30,992 nt of DNA from Actinomyces sp. ICM47 (GTDB taxonomy: Bacteria > Actinomycetota > Actinomycetes > Actinomycetales > Actinomycetaceae), in NCBI RefSeq assembly GCF_000278725.1, contig NZ_ALCA01000084.1, positions 1 to 30,992 of the forward strand, read 5' to 3'. Of the stretch, positions 15,577 through 23,772 are shown piece after piece (positions within the stretch are counted from its first letter, which is position 1; each line of letters starts with the position of its first letter). The position numbers were made by a program, and so were the translations under genes. The notes under the pieces were generated by a model. It saw only the letters and a list, made by a program, of their open reading frames with translations, did not search any database and was not told the origin of the DNA.

Positions 15577-16911
15577 GGCTCTTCCGAGTTGAGTGTGGGT
15601 GGAGGCGTCTAGGCCTCCTGCGATGAGGAGCATTCGGAGTTGGTAGTTGGTGGGGTTGCGGTAGCCTCTGGCGGTGCGTCTGCCTAGTTCGATGATTCCG
15701 TTGATGGCTTCGGTGGGGTGCGTTGCTGGCTCCGCTGGTGTCGAAGTAGGCCAAGAATGCGTCCTTCCACTTGCGTAGGGTCCGACCCAGTCGGGCGATT
15801 TCGGGGATGGGACACGTTGGTAGGCGCTCGACGAGATGAGCGGCCAGGCGTCGGCCTTGGGCGGGTGTGTCTTGGTGGAAGACCTCGCGCACTTGCCCGG
15901 TGAAGGTAAGCGACTTCGACACTGATATGCGCCTCATCTGCCGTGAAGGCCTCTCGGAGTCGTTCTTGTTGACGTGGGGTGAGCTTGTGGCGCGAGGCGT
16001 GCAAAAGAAGCCGGATTTGGTAGAGGGGATCACCCTTGCGTCCGCGGTGACCCAGGGTGTCTTGCTGGACACGGCGACGCACCTCACCTGGGGCGTCGCC
16101 AGCGAGCTTGACGATGTGAAAGGCATCGAGCACGCTGGTTGCGTCTTGGAGCTGGTCATCGACGGCGTTCTTGCTGTCCCTGGAGGGGATCCAGCGTCGC
16201 GATTTGCACCCCTGCACGGAAGTCTTCTCCGCGCTCGGCCAACCAGTTCTTGTACACGGTGCCAGACCTTCCTGGGACCAGGTCCAACAAGCGGGCTGTG
16301 GGATGATCCTCCCCGCGTGTCAGGTCCACGATGCCGGTGAGCTCACGGGGCCCTCGTCGGCGTCGGTCCTGGTGATGCCACACATGCTCATCAACCCCCA
16401 GTACCCGCACGCCTGCGAAGCGGGCGGGGTCATCAGATGCGGCTTGCAGGCGCGGCTTGATGTGGGACCACATGGTATTCCACGTGGTTCCTAACTGGCG
16501 GGCCAGCCCCGAGATGGTGGCTCCCTCGAAGCGTAACTGTCGGATCGCCCAGCGGATCGCCCGCACACTCAAACGCGCCCTGGGAGCACACACCGAGTGG
16601 TTCTGCTCAGTGAAGGTCGCGATCTGGCAGGCGTGTTCGCGGCATATCCACCGTCGCTTAAACCACCGGAACCTTGTCGGAATCCCGGCCCAGGGCGCGT
16701 CGATCACTTCCACCACCATGCGCCCGTGGCCTTGTGCGATCACCCCACACCCAGGGCAGCCAGCACAGCGATCACAGGACTCTATGTCGAGCACCAGAGC
16801 ATCTGGGGTGCGAGCCACGCTCATCAGATGGAAGCCCTCCAAACCGACGAGCAGATCACACCGATCACAACGGTCAAGCGAGGCAGAGCAGCAGCAGGTA
16901 GGGTGGGACAT
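15577..16911 (-). pseudogene. ISL3 transposase with at least three frameshifts
   Basis: The N-terminal part (from about 16911, MSHPTCCCSASLDRCDRCDL) has the zinc-ribbon-like cysteines of ISL3 transposases (CDRCAGCPGCG), the basic ARLSVRAIRWAIRQLRF region and RVLGVDEHVWHH with the first catalytic aspartate. Near 16180 the frame changes (LDPLQG to SKNAVDDQLQDATSVLDAFH). Near 15915 it changes again (ISVEVAY to KSLTFTGQVREVFHQ), and near 15718 a third time, after which TEAINGIIELGRRTARGYRN restores the family C-terminus. The copy is inactive unless the indels are sequencing errors. The similar style of damage in the IS3 element at 2637 suggests comparable age. Confidence 0.82.
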
Positions 16912-17025
16912 TGTCGAGGTCCTTGAAGATCGCGGGGGTAGAAGTCCGCTCATCATCAAGGACCTCGACCTCTACCCGCAACCCCCGACCAACACCCGGT
17001 CACCCACACTCAACTCGGAAGAGCC
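15577..17025 (-). mobile_element. ISL3-family insertion sequence, degenerate copy
   Basis: Perfect 25-bp inverted repeats bound the element: 15577-15601 starts GGCTCTTCCGAGTTGAGTGT, and 17001-17025 is its exact reverse complement. Allowing one mismatch the repeat extends five bases outward (AAAC). No 8-bp target duplication is visible (AGCAAACC left, CGTTTACT right), which suggests that a deletion or recombination changed one side. The right side lies inside the AAA ATPase gene; the left side joins unrelated debris. Confidence 0.88.
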
Positions 17026-17030
17026 CGTTT

Positions 17031-18263
17031 ACTCTGTGCGCGCTGTGCTTCCGCGGCTGTAGTATCAACAACAAATTGCTGGAACCTCTCAAGTCGGCCA
17101 ACAGCATCAGTGCCAAGCTGCTGCTGACATAGGACACAGACCGCTCCATCGGAGGTGTACGGGAATTCATGATCGGGGTAAGCCACCTTTGAATATGACT
17201 CTGCCGCATTCCACAGCGCCTTCCAGGCGCTTGATCCAACTTCGGATAGAGGCTCGTTCGCAAACGTTTGACGCGAAGCAAGATTCGCCGCCTCCTGAGC
17301 GATATCTGCATCTTTCACCAGTTCAGCGAGCTGTTTCTCAGCCCGCACTCCGACCTTTTCATCGAGAGTTTCCAAATGATCGGCAATCATAGTGAGGGCT
17401 TCGGAAATTTCGATCAGTTGAGCTTTCTCTTGAGTCGGGTCGCTGACACGAAGATGAGCAACTACTTTCTTCTGTTTTTCCAGCTGCTCGGCAGCGTCAG
17501 GAGGACACTGGATCGCTGTTGCTACAGCAGCATCCGTTGTTGAGGCACTGAGATCACGAAGAAACTCCGCGGCGGAACCACGAGGATCAACCTTAGGCAG
17601 TGGCCCGGGTTGGCTATTCTCTTGCTTCCACGCGTCAATCACTCGGGACACACCAGTGCAGATGTCTGCGAGATCCTCCAGAAGCTTCACCGCTGAAGGA
17701 CGGTAGGAGATCTCCGCTTCGGTAGTCAGATAGCTATCCCCACAGTGTTCGTCATAAAACGCTATGCGCTTAAGGTCTGGATCAGGTGATTGGTCTAGAA
17801 GGACACTTCTTTCATCATCACCAACACTGAAGACAACTTCGCCTGAAGGCTTTCCAGAATCACTAGCGAACACATCCGGCAAGATCTTCTCTTGATGGCG
17901 CGCTCCCACCATTGAGCTGATCACTCGAGCGTAACCAGACTTGCCGCTACCGTTGTGTCCATACACCACGGTGAGTCCGTTTGGTTCAAATGTTAATTCT
18001 TGGCCAGGAGCAAGACGATTGACGTTAGCGAGATTTTTGACCGCAACCAGTTGAACGGGCTCGGCCTGCGTCACCTGCAGTGGTGTGAGGTTAGAAAACC
18101 AACCTCCATCAGGGGGAGACTCAGGTTCCTCGATTAGGCTTCGCGCGATGTCCGCATAATCGTGTTCCCCAAAAGTATCCCCAGCAATAATGCGCGCAAG
18201 AGCCTTCTGCTGCCACCAAGGTTTTGTTTGTGCCCAGCTCAGTACGTCTTCGTAGGCTGCCAC
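17031..18263 (-). pseudogene. RloC/PrrC-like AAA ATPase, C-terminal half removed by ISL3
   Basis: The frame starts at GTG 18263, six bases after AAGGAG. About 410 native residues remain. Residues 1-70 form a helical N-terminus, and residues 101-110 are the Walker A loop YGHNGSGKSG after the typical NGLTVV strand. A long coiled-coil-like stretch follows (about 260-370, rich in E, K, Q, A and L). C377-x-x-C380 in AVCVLCQQQL is a zinc-hook-like motif as in Rad50/RloC-type SMC ATPases. The signature and Walker B parts, normally at the far end of an ~800-residue protein, are missing because the ISL3 element begins at 17025. Seven foreign codons precede the stop at 17010. Relatives sit in defence islands and include anticodon nucleases and nuclease partners, so a lost phage-defence gene is likely. 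The exact family is uncertain. Confidence 0.75.
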
Positions 18264-18443
18264 TTGGATGCTCCTTCACTTGCAGGGTTCATAGGGGAAG
18301 GGAAAACAATGGGTGAATCAAACGTCGCCGCTAGTCTCGATTCGTTCTAAAGCCGTGGCGCACTGCGCCCCAACAGAACATGACTTTCCCAATAGTTCCA
18401 AGGATGTAGTCATGAGTAGTTGAGAAGAAGGAATGCTCTACAC
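18264..18443. other. Intergenic region, no gene
   Basis: It separates the ATPase relic from ychF. A plus-strand 13-codon frame (MGESNVAASLDSF, from 18309) follows a purine-rich stretch but is too short to call. No clear promoter or terminator stands out. Confidence 0.4.
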
Positions 18444-19544
18444 TCACTTCTTACCCCCAGACGTAAGCCCCGTGCGGAACTCCACGACGTCACCGTCGTG
18501 CATCACGTAGTCCTTGCCTTCCATGCGGACCTTGCCGGCGGCCTTCGCGGCAGCCATGGAGCCGGCTTCGACCAGGTCGTCGTAGGAGACGACCTCAGCC
18601 TTGATGAAGCCCTTTTCGAAGTCCGTGTGGATGACGCCGGCGGCCTTGGGGGCGGTGTCGCCCTTGTGGATCGTCCAGGCGCGAGCTTCCTTCTCGCCGG
18701 CGGTGAGGTAGGTCTGCAGGCCGAGGGTGTCGAAGCCGACGCGGGCCAGCTTATCCAGGCCGGACTCGTCCTGGCCGGATTCGGCGAGCATCTCGCGGGC
18801 GTCCTCGTCGTCCAGTTCGACCAGCTCGGCCTCGAACTGGGCGTCCAGGAAGATGGCCTCGGCGGGGGCGACGAGGGAACGCAGTTCGTCCTTCATCTCC
18901 TCGTTGTCCATCTCGGCGGCGTCCATGTTGAACACGAAGATGAAAGGCTTGGAGGTCATGAGCTGGAAGGAACGCAGCGCGTCCTGGTCCAGCTTGGCAC
19001 CCTCGGGGCCGGACAGCAGCTCGCCGCGCTCCAGCAGGTCGAGGGCCGCCCGCGCTGTCTCGAGGACGATCGGCTCGGTCTTCTTGCCGCGCACCTCCTT
19101 TTCGAGGCGCGGGATCTGCTTCTCGATCGTCTGCATGTCGGCGAGGATCAGCTCGGTCTTGATGGTCTCAATGTCCGAGGCCGGGTCCACCTTGCCGTCG
19201 ACGTGCACGACGTCGGGGTCGGAGAATGCGCGCGTGACCTGGCAGATCGCGTCGGCCTCGCGGATGTTCGCGAGGAACTGGTTGCCCAGGCCCTCGCCCT
19301 CGGAGGCGCCGCGCACGATGCCGGCGATGTCCACGAAGGACACGGTGGCGGGCAGGATGCGCTGGGAGCCGAAGATCTCCGCGAGCTTGTTCAGGCGCGG
19401 GTCGGGCAGGGGCACGACGCCGACGTTGGGCTCGATGGTCGCGAAGGGGTAGTTCGCAGCGAGCACGGTCGCGCGGGTCAGGGCGTTGAACAGGGTGGAC
19501 TTGCCGACGTTAGGCAGTCCGGCGATACCGATAGTAAGAGACAC
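18444..19544 (-). CDS. ychF: YchF/OLA1-type P-loop ATPase
   Basis: This 366-residue protein is complete: Walker A GLPNVGKST at residues 9-17, TIEPNVGVVPLPDPRL after it, FVDIAGIVRGASEGEGLGNQ (G3 motif), a coiled-coil middle and a C-terminal TGS domain (AWTIHKGDTAPKAAGVIHTD to DGDVVEFR). The usual NKxD guanine motif is absent (FVFNMDA at its place), in line with ATP preference in this family. YchF binds ribosomes and has been linked to redox stress in bacteria. It is a near-universal core gene and marks the return to stable chromosome after the mobile region. The stop lies 180 bases from the start of the broken ATPase, and both are on the minus strand. Confidence 0.96.
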   Translation of the reverse strand: MSLTIGIAGLPNVGKSTLFNALTRATVLAANYPFATIEPNVGVVPLPDPRLNKLAEIFGSQRILPATVSFVDIAGIVRGASEGEGLGNQFLANIREADAICQVTRAFSDPDVVHVDGKVDPASDIETIKTELILADMQTIEKQIPRLEKEVRGKKTEPIVLETARAALDLLERGELLSGPEGAKLDQDALRSFQLMTSKPFIFVFNMDAAEMDNEEMKDELRSLVAPAEAIFLDAQFEAELVELDDEDAREMLAESGQDESGLDKLARVGFDTLGLQTYLTAGEKEARAWTIHKGDTAPKAAGVIHTDFEKGFIKAEVVSYDDLVEAGSMAAAKAAGKVRMEGKDYVMHDGDVVEFRTGLTSGGKK

Positions 19545-19574
19545 GCTCCCATCCTATCGGAGCAGGCCGGGCGG

Positions 19575-19594
19575 CGTGGCGCTCACGCGCCACG
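19575..19594 (-). terminator. Hairpin between the unknown-pair gene and ychF
   Basis: CGTGGCGC-TCAC-GCGCCACG is a perfect 8-bp stem with a 4-base loop, 27 bases beyond the stop of the gene at 19621 and upstream of ychF. It has no T run. Confidence 0.5.
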
Positions 19595-19620
19595 TCACGC
19601 CGACGCGCGGGGCGCTCGGC

Positions 19621-20931
19621 TCACTGCGCGAATTCGACGGGCGCCAGCTGTAAGAAGTCACCGAAGGTGATCGTCACATCATCAGACTTCCTGACCCTCA
19701 CGCCGCGCTCACCGAGCGCATAGAGCCTCGAATAGACAGCATCGCCCTCAGTCTCGCCGAAGCGCGCGGCACCGAACATCTGCGTCATCGTCTGACATAG
19801 CTGCCAGGCGGCAGCCGCCCCCGCGCGCGGCTCAACGCGCGTGCGAGCGGGAGTCGGCGAAATGGTGAGCACCCACTCTCCCCACGACGCCTTCTCCTGC
19901 GCGATCCAGCCGTCGCCGACCAAGGAGACATCGCGGCCGTCAAACTGCCCCGCAACGCCCCCATTGGCGACAAGAACGTCACGCACGGGCACGCCCCTCG
20001 CCCACTGGTCCACGATGCCGCACACCTGACCGAAGGCCAGGCCGGTGCGCATAGGAACGGTCTCCACCTCGTCACGGGAACCCGCGGACGGCTCCGGGGA
20101 CGCAACCTGGGCGGCGAGGTCCCGCAGCTGCGCGAACGTGAGGGCGGGCCGACGATTCTCCTGAGAATCGGGCGCGTACCCCTGCTCGTTCTCCTCCTCG
20201 AACCAGTCGAACTCCTCGATCTCCTCGGGGCTCTCCGAACCGTTCGGGCTCAGGGGCGTGACTGCAAGACCACCGGAAGCCAGCATAGGCACGTCGCGCA
20301 GGCGCGCGCCGCCCGCCAGCCCGGCGAGCACCCTCCCGAAGCCGAGGGGGAAGCCCGGGGGAAGAAGAACCGTCTGCCCGGTCGCGTCGCTGGCCAGCTC
20401 CACGCCGTCGGCGCTCACCGACGCGGTGAGAACACCGAGGCCAGAGACGCGCAGATCCCACTGGTAGCGGATCTGCGGGCGCCACTGCGGCGGCATCATG
20501 CCCAGCCCGTCGACCAGGTCGGACATGGAACGGTCGAACTCTGCGTCGAACTGGTCCCAGCACGAGCACATGGTGCACGGCTTCGACCTGATGTCGATTT
20601 CCTGAATCTCGGGTCCGAGCGCAATCATCCACCGGTAGGGCTTGTACTCGGGTTCCTCCGACTCCAGGTTGTAGTATTCATCGTTTTCGATGAGCCTGGT
20701 ATCGCCAAACGACGAGTGGATGGTCGTCCCTCGGACCGACAGACGCAGGGAACGATCAGGGGTGCGCCACCGAATGTGTGTCTCCTCCTGCTCAGACCCG
20801 CCAATGATGATCGGTTTGACCGGCTCCATCATCTGCGCGGCCTCCAAGATGAACTGGTGCGCGTCCTCAAGCGTCATGTCGCGCCCTACCAGGGCGGCGA
20901 CGGCGTCGCTCACTCGTTCGATGGGATCCAT
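19621..20931 (-). CDS. Conserved protein of unknown function, tandem paralogue A
   Basis: I do not recognise this family. The 436-residue product begins MDPIERVSDAVAALVGRDMT (start fixed by GGAGG seven bases upstream) and has no signal peptide or membrane helix. The N-terminal helical part (1-45) and the beta-rich part (48-130) resemble a small secretion-chaperone-like or YbjN-like fold by pattern only. A cysteine cluster KPCTMCSCWDQFDAEF is at about residues 130-145. Two related blocks are visible: FGRVLAGLAGGARLRDVPML and FGQVCGIVDQWARGVPVRDV (N- and C-terminal halves), separated by an acidic linker (ESPEEIEEFDWFEEENEQ). So the protein probably has two repeats of one domain. Paralogue B lies upstream at 21127-22458 with the same opening and order. 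It is not fused or truncated. The name and role are open. Confidence 0.85.
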   Translation of the reverse strand: MDPIERVSDAVAALVGRDMTLEDAHQFILEAAQMMEPVKPIIIGGSEQEETHIRWRTPDRSLRLSVRGTTIHSSFGDTRLIENDEYYNLESEEPEYKPYRWMIALGPEIQEIDIRSKPCTMCSCWDQFDAEFDRSMSDLVDGLGMMPPQWRPQIRYQWDLRVSGLGVLTASVSADGVELASDATGQTVLLPPGFPLGFGRVLAGLAGGARLRDVPMLASGGLAVTPLSPNGSESPEEIEEFDWFEEENEQGYAPDSQENRRPALTFAQLRDLAAQVASPEPSAGSRDEVETVPMRTGLAFGQVCGIVDQWARGVPVRDVLVANGGVAGQFDGRDVSLVGDGWIAQEKASWGEWVLTISPTPARTRVEPRAGAAAAWQLCQTMTQMFGAARFGETEGDAVYSRLYALGERGVRVRKSDDVTITFGDFLQLAPVEFAQ

Positions 20932-21021
20932 GCGCAAACCTCCACGTTCACTTGACAATCAGCGGAGCCCCGCCCCTCACAGCAAGCTTACCGCAGTGTC
21001 AGACGCGCGCACGCGGCGGTC

Positions 21022-21069
21022 TCAGCTGGTGTGGTCGGGCCCTGCCACACGGGGCGCGTGGGGGCGCGG
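21022..21069 (-). pseudogene. Relic of the ispH 3' end
   Basis: The minus strand encodes [15 protein letters not shown] followed by TGA. The real ispH (22547-23614) ends with [14 protein letters not shown] and TGA. The agreement at protein level is exact over 14 residues plus stop, while the DNA differs at several third positions. The piece sits at the same place relative to paralogue A as the true ispH end does to paralogue B, and shows that the tandem duplication began inside ispH. Confidence 0.88.
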
Positions 21070-21126
21070 TCGCGCGGGGAGGCAGGGAGAGGGACGAGTG
21101 GGAAAGAGAGGAGCGGGAGTGGCGGG

Positions 21127-22458
21127 CTACGCCGACGCGCGGGGATAGAAAGCCTTCATTTCCTCGAAGCTTCCGAGCCGGAGCCTCAGCCCGAGGAGCG
21201 TGTCGACGCTGAGGGCCCGTTCGCCGACGCGGAAGAATCGCGTGTAGGCGAAATGACTGGTGGTGCGCCCCGCGAAGGCCGGCCCGACCATGTTTGTCAG
21301 CGTGGTGCACAGCTGCCAGGCGGCACCCGCCACCTGTTGGTCGTCGTTCCACTCCTCGCCTTCGGCGGGGGAGACGATGATCGCCCATTCGCCGTTGTGC
21401 TCGGGCTGGTAGGCCGCCCAATCAGTGCCGACGATGGCCTGCTTTGTCAGGTAGGTGCCGTTTTCCCCGCCCAGTCCGCGTGTCAGGAGGTCGGCGATGG
21501 GCGCGCCGCCCAGCCACTGCTGGACGAGCCACTGGAGCTGCTCGGTCGTCAGGCCTGCGCGCATGGGTGCGGGGTTGTCCCGTGTGGTACGAGGCCTGGG
21601 TTCCTCCTCAGCGTCGCCCGCGGCCAGTGAAACGGCGGTACGCAGCTCGTCGAAGGTCAGACCGGGGCAGCGGTTGTGCTCGGTGTCGGGGCCGAGCTCG
21701 TCCCAGTTGTGTTCTTCCATCCACGCGATCTGTTGGAGGAGTTCGGGGGTTTCCCGTCCCGTCAGGCTTGTGGGGCCGATGCTGAAGCCGCGGGATTCCA
21801 GGAAGCGCACGTCGCGCAGCGGTGCCCCTTGCGCGAGGCCCGCGAGGATCCGCCCGATTCCCATCTGGAAGCCGGGCGGCAGCGTAACGGAGTCGCCGGT
21901 GACGTCGCTGGAGATTTGGACCCCGTCGACGGTGGCGCGCACGGTGACGACGCCCAGGGCGGTGACGCTCATGTCCCACTGGTAGACGATCTGCGGACGC
22001 CACGCGGGTGGGAGTTTCGCCAGGTCGTGGGGCAAGGACCGGAAGACGGGATCGAAGACCTCGTCGAAGAGTTCCCAGTTGTAGCACAGGCATCCGCAGC
22101 GCTTAGCCCAGACATCTTCCGGCGTTTCGGGGCCGAGAAAAATCGCCCAGTGGAAGGGGGTGTCCTGGATGAGGCCCCACTTAACCTCGCGGAACTCCTC
22201 GTCCTCGGCGTGCTCGGTGTCCACGAAGCTCACCGACACCAGAGGCATATCGGGCCTGTCGCCGCCGCTGATCGCGAGCGTCCGTCCGCCGACCCGCCAT
22301 CGCGCCTCGCTCCCGTGCTTGCCTCCGCCGACGATGACGGGGCGTGCGGGCGCGAGGAGGGCCGCTGCGTCGAGGAGGAACTGGTGGTAGTCCTCAAGCG
22401 TCAGGTCGCGCCCGGCCAGGGCGGCGACTGCGTCGCTGACTCGTTCGATGGGATCCAT
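21127..22458 (-). CDS. Conserved protein of unknown function, tandem paralogue B
   Basis: The 443-residue product begins MDPIERVSDAVAALAGRDLT, nearly the same as paralogue A, and aligns with it over the full length: WAIFLGPETPEDVWAKRC with WMIALGPEIQEIDIRSKPC, PPAWRPQIVYQWDMSVTALG with PPQWRPQIRYQWDLRVSGLG, LPPGFQMGIGRILAGLAQGA with LPPGFPLGFGRVLAGLAGGA, and AWQLCTTLTNMVG with AWQLCQTMTQMFG. The cysteine cluster is C-G-C-L-C followed by NWELFDEVF. Start 22458 follows GGAGG. It begins 89 bases from the ispH stop on the same strand and probably has its own promoter there. By eye, identity to A is moderate (roughly 45-50%), so the duplication is old and both copies are kept intact, which argues for different tasks. 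Confidence 0.85.
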   Translation of the reverse strand: MDPIERVSDAVAALAGRDLTLEDYHQFLLDAAALLAPARPVIVGGGKHGSEARWRVGGRTLAISGGDRPDMPLVSVSFVDTEHAEDEEFREVKWGLIQDTPFHWAIFLGPETPEDVWAKRCGCLCYNWELFDEVFDPVFRSLPHDLAKLPPAWRPQIVYQWDMSVTALGVVTVRATVDGVQISSDVTGDSVTLPPGFQMGIGRILAGLAQGAPLRDVRFLESRGFSIGPTSLTGRETPELLQQIAWMEEHNWDELGPDTEHNRCPGLTFDELRTAVSLAAGDAEEEPRPRTTRDNPAPMRAGLTTEQLQWLVQQWLGGAPIADLLTRGLGGENGTYLTKQAIVGTDWAAYQPEHNGEWAIIVSPAEGEEWNDDQQVAGAAWQLCTTLTNMVGPAFAGRTTSHFAYTRFFRVGERALSVDTLLGLRLRLGSFEEMKAFYPRASA

Positions 22459-22546
22459 GCACAACCTCCGCGTTGGCTCGACAATCGACGAATACTCGTC
22501 CTTGCACGCCACTTTACCGCACTGTCAGACGGTCGGAGGTGCGGTC

Positions 22547-23614
22547 TCAACTGGTGTGGTCGGGTCCGGCGACGCGGGGTGCGTGGGGGCGAGCGGGCAC
22601 CATGCCGGCCTTCTTCAGGTCGGCGCGCAGGTCGCGGGGCAGCGCGAAGGTCGTCGATTCGGTCTCGGTACGGGCCACCTCGACGGTGGGGAATCCGCGG
22701 TTCTGCAGCCATTCGATGACGTCGCGCACGAGGATTTCGGGAACGGATGCGCCGGAGGTGAGGCCCACAGTACGGGCACCCTCGAACCAGGACTCATCGA
22801 GTTCCTCGGCCTTGTCGACGCGGTACGCGGAACCTGCCCCGGCCTCGAGCGCGACCTCGACGAGGCGCACCGAGTTCGAGGAGTTCGCCGAGCCGACCAC
22901 GACCATGACGTCCACCTGGGGCGCGATGAATTTCACGGCACCCTGGCGGTTCTGGGTGGCGTAGCAGATGTCGTCCGACGGCGGGTCGATGAGCTGCGGG
23001 AAGCGCTGGCGCAGGCGGTCCACGGTCTCGCGGGTCTCGTCGACGGAGAGCGTGGTCTGGGAGATCCACACGACGCGCGAAGGGTCGCGCACGACAACGT
23101 TGTCGACCTCGTCGGGGGTGCCGACGACCTGGATGTGGCCGGGTGCCTCGCCGAAGGTGCCCTCGACTTCCTCGTGCCCCTGGTGGCCGACGAGGATGAT
23201 GTCGTAGTCTTCCTTCGCGAAGCGCACGGCCTCGCGGTGCACCTTGGTCACCAGCGGGCAGGTCGCGTCGATCGTGGCGAGGTGGCGGGTGGCGGCGGCC
23301 TCGTGGACGGCCGGGGAGACGCCGTGCGCGGAGAAGACGACGCGGGCACCCTCGGGCACCTCGTCGGTCTCCTGGACGAAGATCGCGCCGCGCTTGGTCA
23401 GCGACTCGACGACGAACTTATTGTGGACGATCTCTTTGCGCACGTACACGGGCGCGCCGTAGAGTTCGAGGGCTTTTTCGACGACGTCGACGGCACGGTC
23501 CACGCCGGCGCAGTATCCGCGGGGGGCCGCAAGGAGAATGCGGCCGCTTCCCTCTCCGTGGGGGGCGGGCAGGGGGGTCTCGGCGCTGGCTCGCAGGTCG
23601 ACGTTTTCATTCAT
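22547..23614 (-). CDS. ispH: 4-hydroxy-3-methylbut-2-enyl diphosphate reductase
   Basis: IspH carries out the last step of the MEP pathway, reducing HMBPP to isopentenyl and dimethylallyl diphosphate with a [4Fe-4S] cluster. The 355-residue protein shows the three cluster cysteines: C35 ([11 protein letters not shown]), C119 ([12 protein letters not shown]) and C217 ([14 protein letters not shown]). The substrate-binding H64 ([10 protein letters not shown]), H97 (SAHGVSP) and H144 (GHQGHEEV) are also present. The length is normal; the first 24 residues are a variable extension. The prenyltransferase at 26426 uses the products of this pathway. The 3' end was copied in the tandem duplication next door. 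Confidence 0.96.
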   Translation of the reverse strand: MNENVDLRASAETPLPAPHGEGSGRILLAAPRGYCAGVDRAVDVVEKALELYGAPVYVRKEIVHNKFVVESLTKRGAIFVQETDEVPEGARVVFSAHGVSPAVHEAAATRHLATIDATCPLVTKVHREAVRFAKEDYDIILVGHQGHEEVEGTFGEAPGHIQVVGTPDEVDNVVVRDPSRVVWISQTTLSVDETRETVDRLRQRFPQLIDPPSDDICYATQNRQGAVKFIAPQVDVMVVVGSANSSNSVRLVEVALEAGAGSAYRVDKAEELDESWFEGARTVGLTSGASVPEILVRDVIEWLQNRGFPTVEVARTETESTTFALPRDLRADLKKAGMVPARPHAPRVAGPDHTS

Positions 23615-23772
23615 GCGTCCACCCTAGCGCCCGGGGGCGAGGGCGTGCGCGGGGGCGTGGGAATCACACATTGTCACCTCCGATACGAGGCCTGGGCGCG
23701 CCCACGCTTCCGACTTCCCACACGCTCGGGCGCAGGGACGCAGACGGGGGCGGCGTGTGGCATCCTGTGGGA

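Noticed and set aside
17010..17030. SKRALPS ending of the AAA ATPase as native C-terminus
   Set aside because: These codons lie in and beside the ISL3 inverted repeat and are therefore foreign.
18420..19670. Plus-strand 416-codon open frame opposite ychF
   Set aside because: ychF is unmistakable on the other strand; this frame is its complement and holds no motif.
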